Positions 1 through 7,188 of a stretch of DNA of 26,773 bases are shown here, piece after piece (position 1 is the first letter of the stretch; each line of letters opens with the position of its first letter). Below the pieces are notes generated by a model. It was not told the DNA's origin. It saw only the letters and a list, made by a program, of their open reading frames with translations, and ran no database searches. Location of the stretch: positions 1 through 26,773 of IMG/VR virus record IMGVR_UViG_3300030012_002057, one strand, 5' to 3'. The DNA comes from a virus. The translations under genes were made by a program, and so were the position numbers.

Positions 1-1300
1 CCCCCATCTCTTCGCCTTGTTCAATTAGCCACTCTGCGGCCTCTACTTTCGGGCCTTCGAAATCGCTTGATAACTGAATATCGGTTGAGAATATCGCTTC
101 CGCTTGCTCCAAACCAAAGCCCAACATCGAAACGAGAATCTGTATCCCTTGGGTGCGCGTAAGTTCTCCCGTTCCTACCTTCGTAATAACATCGACCGCT
201 GTACTTATTTGTACGCCTGTGTAAGACTGATCGACGTTCGCCTCTTCTACGGCTGTTCCAATCGGTGCAACTTGCGCCGAAATACCGGAGGCGTTTAGAA
301 GCGTTTTAATAGTGCTTATAAGAACGTCACGGTATCCGCTCACTACGTTATCCTCGAAAATATCTGCTGACGTTTCAAGCTCCGCACCGCCGCCCAACTT
401 GCCGGGAACAGATACCCCAAAGAGCATCGGGTTGGTAACACGGTGGCCGATCATAATTTTAGCGGTAACCTCTTCCGAAAGGAACTGGTATTGCTTATCC
501 GCGTCCGATAACTGGAACGGCTCGAAGTCGGGCTTTCTATCCGGATCATCGGAGTACGTTACGATAAACTTCCCCGCGTTGCCCGCTCCGCTCAACTGTC
601 GCTCGATGTCCATCCGGATACGGTTGCGCTCCTCTTGCGGTGGTATGCCGTTCTTGAAGTGAATAGAGAACGAGGGCGACATCCCGTTCTGCATATTGTT
701 AATGTGGTAAATAGAAATCTCTTTGTCGAGTTCGATGTAGTTAATCGAACCGATATAGTCGGGCTTTGGATAGTAGTACGAACCCGGAGAAAACGGCTTT
801 ACGTACATTATCTGCGTAGGGTGATCCATCTTCTCCTTTTCATTGAAGGGGCAAAGCTCGACGGGTTCCTCTCGCTTATCTGCCCAGTCCTTCGAGTAGA
901 AGTACGACTCAACCTTCTCATCTTCATTTACGAAGCCGCTACGGACGTTCTCGAAAGGAAGGTGAGATACGTTTGCGATCGTGGTACGGTCGAGGCTCCA
1001 ATTGATTTCGAGGGCGAAGCCGCCTTGAATCTTGAAGTCCAAACAAGCCTTGCGGAGTTCGTCGTTCAAGTTCCATTGGTCGAACGCCAAACGACCTTCT
1101 AAATCGGAAGCGTCGAAGCCTTCGCCGAATATCATCATCGCAATGGACGTAACCAAAGCGTTGTGAGTAGCGGAGGAATGGTAGAGGTCTACCAGGTATT
1201 GTGGGAATAGGTTGTCGTCGCCGTAATTAACGAACCCATTTTGGTTGGGCGTTTCGCGATAGGAACGCTCCTCGTATTTGCTGAGTTGTAGAATTTCCAT
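1..1300 (-). CDS. Portal protein, N-terminal part (continues across the window ends)
   Basis: The portal forms the dodecameric channel at the capsid vertex through which DNA is packaged and leaves. The frame starts at ATG 1300-1298 and stays open to base 1. It reads MEILQLSKYEERSYRETPNQ, then YGDDNLFPQYLVDLYHSSA and later TNPMLFGVSVPGKLGGGAEL, a pattern I recognise from portals of Bacteroidota phages. The start overlaps the stop of the upstream gene by one base (TAATG), which supports the start. The last complete residues are GEEMG. The first base of the next codon is position 1, and its other two bases are 26773 and 26772 if the molecule is circular, giving GAT (Asp). The rest of the protein is then the open frame at 26265-26773, for about 602 residues in total. 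The family call rests on recalled similarity and is strong; the circular join is inferred. Confidence 0.9.
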   Translation of the reverse strand, partial: MEILQLSKYEERSYRETPNQNGFVNYGDDNLFPQYLVDLYHSSATHNALVTSIAMMIFGEGFDASDLEGRLAFDQWNLNDELRKACLDFKIQGGFALEINWSLDRTTIANVSHLPFENVRSGFVNEDEKVESYFYSKDWADKREEPVELCPFNEKEKMDHPTQIMYVKPFSPGSYYYPKPDYIGSINYIELDKEISIYHINNMQNGMSPSFSIHFKNGIPPQEERNRIRMDIERQLSGAGNAGKFIVTYSDDPDRKPDFEPFQLSDADKQYQFLSEEVTAKIMIGHRVTNPMLFGVSVPGKLGGGAELETSADIFEDNVVSGYRDVLISTIKTLLNASGISAQVAPIGTAVEEANVDQSYTGVQISTAVDVITKVGTGELTRTQGIQILVSMLGFGLEQAEAIFSTDIQLSSDFEGPKVEAAEWLIEQGEEMG

Positions 1301-1704
1301 TACTCGTAATAAATAACGTTATCGGGAATGGTTATGCTCGGTATCGTGTATCCCGTTTCCCCGGTTACCGTAAGCGTCCCGCGCTCTATTAAACCAACCA
1401 CGCTAGCATCGGACGCGCTGAGGTTGGTGCTTGAGTTTTGCCCGTATACGTCATACGTATACTGTCCCGATTCTGTAAGAAGAACCCTCCCCGACGCTCC
1501 GAGCGGTTGGTTAGTAAGTACCGATAGCTTCGTATATCGAGCGTTGTCCGCGTCAACATTTCCCACCATTGCGTATGTATCGTTACTCGCCATACTCGTA
1601 AAGATAACGAGATAGTGAGTAAAGGTATCGAAGTCCTTCTTCGCTTCTTGAAGCGTGAGGTAAATGAACTGTTCGTCGGAACTATTTGGAGCGAGTGTAA
1701 TCAT
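1300..1704 (-). CDS. Small conserved phage protein of unknown function, between tail-tube candidate and portal
   Basis: The product is 134 residues, from ATG at 1704 to a stop that shares one base with the portal start. I do not recognise a named family. It begins MITLAPNSSDEQFIYLTLQE. The first third is mixed helix and strand (residues about 15-40), and the rest is rich in Ser, Thr and Gly with alternating hydrophobic residues, as in a beta-sandwich virion protein. There is no signal peptide or membrane segment. It lies downstream of a terminator (1711-1738) and is translationally coupled to the portal, so it is probably made in similar, modest amounts. A head or neck structural role is an inference from position only. 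Confidence 0.75.
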   Translation of the reverse strand: MITLAPNSSDEQFIYLTLQEAKKDFDTFTHYLVIFTSMASNDTYAMVGNVDADNARYTKLSVLTNQPLGASGRVLLTESGQYTYDVYGQNSSTNLSASDASVVGLIERGTLTVTGETGYTIPSITIPDNVIYYE

Positions 1705-1710
1705 ATCGAA

Positions 1711-1738
1711 AAAGAAAAGGGAGGACTAATGCCCTCCC
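1711..1738 (-). terminator. Intrinsic terminator after the probable tail-tube gene
   Basis: On the minus strand GGGAGG (1738-1733) pairs with CCTCCC (1724-1719) around an 8-base loop. It is followed by TTTTCTTTTT (1718-1709). It lies between the stop of the 171-residue gene (1774) and the start of the next gene (1704). It would reduce transcription from the abundant capsid and tail-tube genes into the low-copy portal. Confidence 0.75.
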
Positions 1739-1773
1739 CCGTCCTGTAACCTTTGAACCAAACAAAAATGAAA

Positions 1774-2289
1774 TCAGGATCCAGCCGTGAAGGTGATGTT
1801 CGAATCGTCAGAAGCGACGAATGGAGCAGGAATAACCTCCTCTGCTGTCAATTGGATTTGGTAACCGTTGAGGTCGCCCTTCGCGGTTCCCGTGCCTACG
1901 GTTCCCCCGGTGGCTTCCGCTCCGGTTGTGTGACCCATCAAGAAGTAGTTGTCGTTATTGTCTTGAACGATAACGAAAAGGCGGTTCTTCAACAGATCGG
2001 CAATTTCTACGTTATCCGCAGCAACGAGATTCGGCATCGTCAACTCAAGAACTTGAGAGTAGAAAACCGTTCCGTTTTCAACGGAGGCCGTAACCGTCTG
2101 TTGAAAAGAACCGCTGTTCTTAGTGAGTTCGAAACCGAATACCTCGATAGCAGAAGCGGCGGCAATAACGCCCGAAGTAATAGAACCCCAATCGGACGCG
2201 TTGAATGCCTTAATCCAAACGCGCTTGATTCCTCCGATTTTATCTTTGCAGGGAAACGCCCTGCCGTTAATTGTCAATGTACAAGCCAT
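1774..2289 (-). CDS. Probable major tail (tube) protein
   Basis: The product is 171 residues and starts MACTLTINGRAFPCKDKIGG. A longer reading from TTG at 2337 runs through the hairpin at 2306-2330, so I prefer ATG at 2289. The protein is Ala, Thr and Gly rich, with alternating hydrophobic residues and the segment FLMGHTTGAEATGGTVGTGT (about residues 114-133), a sequence type I associate with the gene next to the capsid in Bacteroidota phages. It has no membrane segment and no catalytic motif. The compact all-beta appearance, its place directly after the major capsid gene, and its bracketing by hairpins all fit an abundant tail-tube subunit. That function is inferred, and a capsid decoration protein is the main alternative. 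Confidence 0.7.
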   Translation of the reverse strand: MACTLTINGRAFPCKDKIGGIKRVWIKAFNASDWGSITSGVIAAASAIEVFGFELTKNSGSFQQTVTASVENGTVFYSQVLELTMPNLVAADNVEIADLLKNRLFVIVQDNNDNYFLMGHTTGAEATGGTVGTGTAKGDLNGYQIQLTAEEVIPAPFVASDDSNITFTAGS

Positions 2290-2305
2290 AGTTAAGAGGA
2301 ATTGT

Positions 2306-2330
2306 GGGGAGGGATTTAAAGCCCCTCCCC
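2306..2330 (-). terminator. GC-rich hairpin after the major capsid gene
   Basis: GGGGAGGG (2306-2313) and CCCTCCCC (2323-2330) form an 8-bp perfect stem between the capsid stop (2338) and the next start (2289). No T run follows on the minus strand, so it is not a canonical terminator. It may be a partial terminator, or an RNA stem that protects the capsid message from 3' decay. Confidence 0.5.
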
Positions 2331-2337
2331 GATTCAA

Positions 2338-3264
2338 TTATGCCGAACGGCGACCAACTGCGATAGAGTCGAGGTCTACCACCTGCGTACCACCGGAGAA
2401 CTGCATAATCACGCGGGTAACGTCATCACCAGTTACACCTGTCAAATCCAAAACAGAGGCTTGAATATGATCAGTCAAGAGGTTCGTGCCGAAGTACAAG
2501 TTCTCGCCCTTAGCGAACAAGAAAGTATCGTCAGGCATACCGCCGGGAGTGATGATTTCGTAACCGTTGTACTGGTTAGCGGCTCCCTCAGCGTGGAAAG
2601 GCAAGTTGTACGTATCGGCCAGAGCGTTGTAGTACAACTGCTTCATCGCGCGGCTCATAAAGAGCTTCGTATCGGGGTCGCCCGCGATTACGTTAGGAAC
2701 AGCCAAATCGCCGATGCGAGTCAAGATGTTCCCGGCAGTAGTTGCACCTGAGAACGTATCCTCTTCGCCGGGAGTACCTGCTACAATCTTCGCGCAGATG
2801 CCGTCGAATGAAGTGTAAGTACCATCGGTTCCACCGTCGGTAGAATCGTAGTTGCCCTGCCAGATGTTTCGCTCGATGCCCTCAGCAACCTTCGCGGCTA
2901 CGTATTGAGCAACAAAAGAAGAGAAATCAGCGGGGGCCGCTGAAGATTGTCCGCGCATTTGTGCAGACTCCCAAGTTGCGCGGAGGTCAGCGTTGCAAAC
3001 CTGCTCGTTTACTTTCAAAGCAGAAGCTTCCAATACCGCCTCGCCCAAGGTCAATTGACCGGCAGAAGGGGTAGAGAAGGCGCAATCGTCGTTCGCTTGG
3101 ATTGCTGCCCCTGAGAACTTGCGGAGAACCGCTTTAGAGTGTACGTTCTCCAATACGGAGATGTAACCATTTGCGAGAGTGTCAGCAGACAAAATCGCGG
3201 CGGCTACGTAAGGACGTGCCGCTTCGCCGGCGTAAGTACCGACTCCAACTGTAGCGTTAGCCAT
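2338..3264 (-). CDS. Major capsid protein (HK97-fold type)
   Basis: The product is 308 residues, MANATVGVGTYAGEAARPYV onward, ending VVDLDSIAVGRRSA. It builds the icosahedral head shell. The features are those of HK97-type capsid proteins of Bacteroidota phages: an Ala-rich N-terminal arm, a long helix near QYVAAKVAEGIERNIWQG (about residues 124-141), a P-domain-like helix FMSRAMKQLYYNALADTY, then FLFAKGENLYFGTNLLTDH and a terminal strand. The TAATG overlap with the scaffold-like gene fixes the start. The protease-scaffold-capsid order is standard and supports the call. Hairpins downstream (2306-2330, 1711-1738) would keep its expression above that of the portal. I see no delta domain, because the acidic assembly protein is a separate gene. 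Confidence 0.9.
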   Translation of the reverse strand: MANATVGVGTYAGEAARPYVAAAILSADTLANGYISVLENVHSKAVLRKFSGAAIQANDDCAFSTPSAGQLTLGEAVLEASALKVNEQVCNADLRATWESAQMRGQSSAAPADFSSFVAQYVAAKVAEGIERNIWQGNYDSTDGGTDGTYTSFDGICAKIVAGTPGEEDTFSGATTAGNILTRIGDLAVPNVIAGDPDTKLFMSRAMKQLYYNALADTYNLPFHAEGAANQYNGYEIITPGGMPDDTFLFAKGENLYFGTNLLTDHIQASVLDLTGVTGDDVTRVIMQFSGGTQVVDLDSIAVGRRSA

Positions 3265-3899
3265 TATTTAGAAAATTGATTGTGGATCGCAGCGACGCGT
3301 TCCTGGATTGATAAACTTTTCAAATCGACGGGGGCAGGTGCCTCCATCTTTGGAGCGCGTGACAGGCTCGGTGTGGCCTGCTTACTCAACTCCGTAATCT
3401 TTGCGTCCCGCTCTTCGATTTGTGAAGAGAACTCCGCCTTCGTTGCTTCGATAGCTTCTGCGATCATACCTGCAACGTCTTCTCGTGTTAACACCTCTGC
3501 CGATGCTTCTACCTCTTCCACCTCTTTAGGCTCTTCGGCCTTTGGCTCTTCGGACATCTTCTCCTCTTCGTCTTTGTCCTTATCGCCGTAGGCCATATCC
3601 TCTTCTTTCTCCTTTTCTTCGGCTTCGGTTTTGGCTTCCATCTCGGAAACCTTGCCGTCTTCTACCTTCAAAGACGTGCCGTCTTCAAGGGTGTAATCTC
3701 CATTCGGGAGTGGAATCTTTTCGTTCTCGTCATTCATAACGAAAACCTCAACGCCGACAGCAAACGAGTCCGCGTCGGTCATAATTTCTTGGCCGCTTTC
3801 TAGCTTTGCGGTTGCCATTTGGACTTCTTCTTTTTCCTCCACTTCTAATTCAACGGAGTACTTTTCGAACAAGTCGGAGATGCGTTCTTTCAATGTCAT
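3264..3899 (-). CDS. Acidic capsid scaffold-like protein
   Basis: The product is 211 residues, starting MTLKERISDLFEKYSVELEV. Residues about 85-135 are an almost uninterrupted Glu/Lys/Asp stretch, and residues about 138-172 (LTREDVAGMIAEAIEATKAE and following) should form a coiled coil. The C-terminus, SLSIQERVAAIHNQFSK, is a short amphipathic helix like those that touch capsid subunits. A charged, helical, low-complexity protein between the prohead protease and major capsid genes is the classical position of the internal scaffold that the protease later degrades. A small beta-rich segment (residues about 30-85, with PLPNGDYTLEDGTSLKVEDG) is less usual for a scaffold. Function is inferred from composition and context. 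Confidence 0.8.
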   Translation of the reverse strand: MTLKERISDLFEKYSVELEVEEKEEVQMATAKLESGQEIMTDADSFAVGVEVFVMNDENEKIPLPNGDYTLEDGTSLKVEDGKVSEMEAKTEAEEKEKEEDMAYGDKDKDEEEKMSEEPKAEEPKEVEEVEASAEVLTREDVAGMIAEAIEATKAEFSSQIEERDAKITELSKQATPSLSRAPKMEAPAPVDLKSLSIQERVAAIHNQFSK

Positions 3900-3935
3900 C
3901 TTCGAAGAGTTTTTTTATATAACGGTTTATTGGAA

Positions 3936-5450
3936 TTATTCCTTATTTCTCTTGGGGTGTTCCTTTGGTAATAGGTCGTTGTCCCCGGTGTACTTCTTGT
4001 TCTGTGGCCGCCCGTTCTTTACCAGGTAGAGGAAAGCGTTCACGCGGGCAAAGGCCCAAGCCGACGCGCTCTTAATCTTTGGAGAGTGGCTTACGTTGAA
4101 CGCTCCCAAGCCGCGTTGGAATACCGCCTTTAACATTCCTACGTTCACGCCGTATCCGAGCTTCTCTTTATAGCGTTCGTTAAATTCGTCGCTCTTCTTC
4201 TTCAAGGTGGCTTCGTCTTTCTTGCTCACCTTTGCGGATCGCGTATCGGATGCATCACCTTTTGCCGTCCCTTTGCCTTTCGGGTTTCTGTTCGGCGTGT
4301 CGCTCTTGGGGGCTTTGCGGCTTCTACGAACCCCTCCTCGTGGGCCAATCTCTGCGAGTTGGTGAGTGGCTCCGGGCATATACCACGTCTTCCCGTCAAG
4401 CTCGTGGGTGTGGATACCTTCGAGGCCCATATCTTCCGCCGCCTTACGTGCTGCTTCTTCTGTCGAGTAGGCCAATCGGTCGTTAATAATGGCGTGTTCT
4501 TCGCTTATTACCTGGCTAACCATATACTCCAAAAGCAACTCTTCGAGGTGTTCCAGTCCGAGTTCTATCTCAATAGCGGATAGCAGTTCGAGTTCTGATA
4601 GTTTCGACTTTGCCCAACGTAACCCGGCCTTACCTCCCCATAACAGATAAGATATAGTTCCGCACGCGCTCGTGTCGCTTGGGTCGTAGTACTCCTCCGC
4701 CCGTGAGAGGTACGAGTACATTCGCTTAATCGTCTCCTCCGATACAGGTTCCCCGGCTGCTAACTGCGCACTCCGTACCCTACCGGTTTGGGTCGCGCAT
4801 TTGTTACCGTGCTTCTCGTTGAGTTCGCGTCCTCGCTTTGCGTTGTTCTTTACCGCGTCGGGGTAATCGCTATACGACTCCATATCGACGCGCTTTCCCT
4901 TCTTATATCGCTTGTCCTCCTTTACGGTGGCCTTCGCCATCTCGTACTTATTCGCAAAGTACCCCTCGATAGAGAAGCCCTTAACGCTGCCCTCCTTTAC
5001 GAACTTCTCCCAAATCGCATCGTTCTCCACCTTCATTGAAACCATCCACGTACCAACCGGGACTTCAAGCCCGTACATACGGGATTTGTCCTGCTCGCCC
5101 TCTACGATCCACGACTCTACGACGTGCAAGCCGTTAATCTTGTGCTCGTGTTCGAGGGTGGCGTTCGCTTGATTGCCGTTCTTCAAGTAAAGTTCCATCG
5201 CCCGGCGGACGGTCTTCTTTGAGAAGTAGACGTAATATTCTTCATCCCCGCTTTTTCGATAGATCGGCTTATCTGGAATCAGGGCGGCCCCCATTACGAT
5301 ACGCTTCTCTTCGTCCTGCGTTTTGAATTGCAAGAGTTGGGCGTTCATCGCTATGAAGTCCGATTCGATAGCGGGTTGTTCTACCAGGGAAATAGCGTCG
5401 ATTCCGTAGAGTTCCGCTTCTTCGTCGATTACGAGTTCTATAAAATTCAT
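3936..5450 (-). CDS. Multidomain prohead protease (XkdF-like serine protease with C-terminal DUF5824-like domain)
   Basis: The product is 504 residues. Residues about 40-180 look like the XkdF-type prohead serine protease: HEHKINGLHVVESWIVEG carries candidate catalytic His101/His103, and GSVKGFSIEGYF carries candidate Ser160. It would trim the scaffold and capsid during maturation. A second block (about 190-285) contains GNKCATQTGRVRSAQLAAGE, RMYSYLSRAEEYYDP and CGTISYLLWGGKAG. A third short block (about 330-365) has GIHTHELDGKTWYMPGATHQ with possible metal-binding His residues. After a basic linker, residues about 425-500 match the DUF5824 pattern (LKAVFQRGLGAFNVSHSPK, AWAFARVNAFLYLVKNGRP, DNDLLPKEHP). 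The start overlaps the tape-measure stop as ATGA. The protease call is strong; the roles of the other domains are unknown. They may be ballast cargo, as the protease is encapsidated. Confidence 0.85.
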   Translation of the reverse strand: MNFIELVIDEEAELYGIDAISLVEQPAIESDFIAMNAQLLQFKTQDEEKRIVMGAALIPDKPIYRKSGDEEYYVYFSKKTVRRAMELYLKNGNQANATLEHEHKINGLHVVESWIVEGEQDKSRMYGLEVPVGTWMVSMKVENDAIWEKFVKEGSVKGFSIEGYFANKYEMAKATVKEDKRYKKGKRVDMESYSDYPDAVKNNAKRGRELNEKHGNKCATQTGRVRSAQLAAGEPVSEETIKRMYSYLSRAEEYYDPSDTSACGTISYLLWGGKAGLRWAKSKLSELELLSAIEIELGLEHLEELLLEYMVSQVISEEHAIINDRLAYSTEEAARKAAEDMGLEGIHTHELDGKTWYMPGATHQLAEIGPRGGVRRSRKAPKSDTPNRNPKGKGTAKGDASDTRSAKVSKKDEATLKKKSDEFNERYKEKLGYGVNVGMLKAVFQRGLGAFNVSHSPKIKSASAWAFARVNAFLYLVKNGRPQNKKYTGDNDLLPKEHPKRNKE

Positions 5451-7027
5451 CCTACGAGGGTGGCTTGGTCGTTAATACGTTGGTTTGCTTGTTGGGCGTT
5501 CGATACTTCCGAAGAGACGACATAGGTACGGAAGCCCGTTTGGCCTGCTCCCGCCCCCAAGAATCCGAGGTCGAGTTGCGGTGCTGTGGGTGATGGTGGT
5601 TCGGTGAGGTTCGGACGGTTTACGCTTGTCGCTGCCCCACTAACCCCCGCCTCGAATTGCTGACGGCTTATGGTTGCAACTTGTGCGGCTCCTGCTGCCC
5701 CGGCTGCCGCCGCTGCAAGAAATCGAGAGCCCGGAAAAGTTGCGTCTTTTGCAAGTGCGGATCCTATTGCTTCCGCCGTGTTCATAATGGTGGTAACAAT
5801 GGCGAGCTTTTTACCTATTTCAAAACTGCGCTTCGCTCTCTTTTCTTCGTCTTGTGTAAAGATGGTGTTCAAATCGCCAAGGAAGGTCAAAGCCATTTGA
5901 GCAAATTCTAACGCTTGATGCCCGGCTAACTCTGCTCCGTTTTTAAAGTCTTCAAATGTTTTGCGACGTAACCTGCGCTTTTCTTCCTCCGCGTCTCGCG
6001 TCGCTAACATCTCATCCGTCACGGTTGTATGCGTTACGATAAGCCCCTTTTCTGCGGTTTCCGTTTTAACCTGAAGCGTCTTTGTCTCTTCTTCCCGTCG
6101 CTTTGTATTCGCCTCTGCGGTCGCCTTCATAAGGTCGATTTCCGCTTGTGCTGCTTCCTTAGCCTTTGCAATACCTTCCGAACGTAACGAGTTGAGTTCC
6201 GTTTGCAGTCGCTTTTGAGTACGGAGAGAAGCGGATTGTAGATCCAGTACCGCCGCCTCTGCTTCGGCTACGCGGTTGAGGTCTTCTTCGAGACTTTCAC
6301 CGAGGGCGATTTGTTCCCGTGCGATACGCGCACGCTCTTCGGCGAGGCGTAGTTGTTCGTCTACGGTCTTTTGTTCAAGCTCTACGGCGCGTTGTAAGGC
6401 ATCGATTCGCTCTTCTACGGTCAACGTATCGTCTTCGGCCAAAAGACGCGCTTTAGAAATCTCTAAATTCGTTTGCGCTCGTGCTTTGGTGAACTCCCTC
6501 TCTTCGTCCTTTAGGCGGTTCATAGCCCGCTCTAAATCGGAGGCCGCTTTGGTCTCTCGAATTATCTCGTCCGTGATTCCGGTAAACGAAGATTTGACGT
6601 CCTCCAACGCTCCTTTGAAATCCCCGGTAAAGAACTTCACCAATGCGCCCCCAATCTTGGAAACGCGATCTCTTAAAACGTCGAATGCAGCACCGAGAGC
6701 CGCCGTTGCTACTTTGAGTTGTTCCGCACCTCTCTTTGTGCTTGTGAAGAAGGAAACAAGCGATCCGATAGCGACAAGAAGAAGCCCTATTCCGGTAGCA
6801 GCAAGAGCGACTTTAAACGACTTCAAACCCGTTACCCCGTTCTTGATTCCTCCGGTAAGATTGCGGAAGCCAGAAACGGCTCCGCCCGTCATCTTGTCGA
6901 GTTGGTTAGTCAGCCCAGATACCGCGCCGCTCGTTCCCTCTACGCCCGTTTGAACGTCCTGTATCGCGCTATTTACGTTGCCCGTATCCGCGCTAAACTT
7001 TAAAACGTAATCTTGCTGAGTAGCCAT
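5447..7027 (-). CDS. Tape measure protein
   Basis: The product is 526 residues, MATQQDYVLKFSADTGNVNS onward. It sets tail length and is threaded through the tail tube. Visible features are a Gly-rich N-terminal helix region, a hydrophobic segment (about 70-92, FKVALAATGIGLLLVAIGSL), a long charged coiled coil (about 165-345, rich in Glu, Ala, Arg and Lys), a second hydrophobic helical region (about 365-450) with AAAAAGAAGAAQVATISRQQ, and a Pro/Ser-rich C-terminus. This is the typical layout of Bacteroidota siphophage tape measures. At 526 residues it is short, so a short tail would be expected. The first 28 bases overlap the small membrane-protein gene upstream, and its stop overlaps the protease start. 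Confidence 0.85.
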   Translation of the reverse strand: MATQQDYVLKFSADTGNVNSAIQDVQTGVEGTSGAVSGLTNQLDKMTGGAVSGFRNLTGGIKNGVTGLKSFKVALAATGIGLLLVAIGSLVSFFTSTKRGAEQLKVATAALGAAFDVLRDRVSKIGGALVKFFTGDFKGALEDVKSSFTGITDEIIRETKAASDLERAMNRLKDEEREFTKARAQTNLEISKARLLAEDDTLTVEERIDALQRAVELEQKTVDEQLRLAEERARIAREQIALGESLEEDLNRVAEAEAAVLDLQSASLRTQKRLQTELNSLRSEGIAKAKEAAQAEIDLMKATAEANTKRREEETKTLQVKTETAEKGLIVTHTTVTDEMLATRDAEEEKRRLRRKTFEDFKNGAELAGHQALEFAQMALTFLGDLNTIFTQDEEKRAKRSFEIGKKLAIVTTIMNTAEAIGSALAKDATFPGSRFLAAAAAGAAGAAQVATISRQQFEAGVSGAATSVNRPNLTEPPSPTAPQLDLGFLGAGAGQTGFRTYVVSSEVSNAQQANQRINDQATLVG

Positions 7028-7188
7028 TTGCCAATTTTATAGATGACGAATCCAAGCGCGGAAACGTAAACGAGAGTCAAGAACCAATCCAATACCTTGA
7101 ACCAAAGCGGGACTTGAACCCTTTCCCCTTTGGCCTGGAGTAATTGGATGGCCTCTGCTATATAACGGTGATTGTCAAGATTCCTCAT
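7000..7188 (-). CDS. Small membrane protein beside the tape measure gene
   Basis: The product is 62 residues, MRNLDNHRYIAEAIQLLQAK and so on. ATG at 7188 overlaps the upstream stop as ATGA, which argues against the longer TTG reading from 7254. One hydrophobic segment (about residues 31-52, WFKVLDWFLTLVYVSALGFV) is followed by a basic tail, so it should sit in a membrane. The frame runs 28 bases into the tape-measure gene. I do not recognise it. Single-pass small proteins near tape-measure genes sometimes assist DNA entry, but nothing in the sequence shows this. Confidence 0.65.
   Translation of the reverse strand: MRNLDNHRYIAEAIQLLQAKGERVQVPLWFKVLDWFLTLVYVSALGFVIYKIGKWLLSKITF

Noticed and set aside
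635-1102. 155-codon plus-strand frame opposite the portal gene
   Set aside because: Shadow of a clear portal coding sequence; Val/Arg/Leu-rich and without family resemblance.
6276-6953. 225-codon plus-strand frame opposite the tape measure gene
   Set aside because: Ser/Arg-rich antisense shadow of a coiled-coil coding region; no neighbours or start signals on the plus strand.
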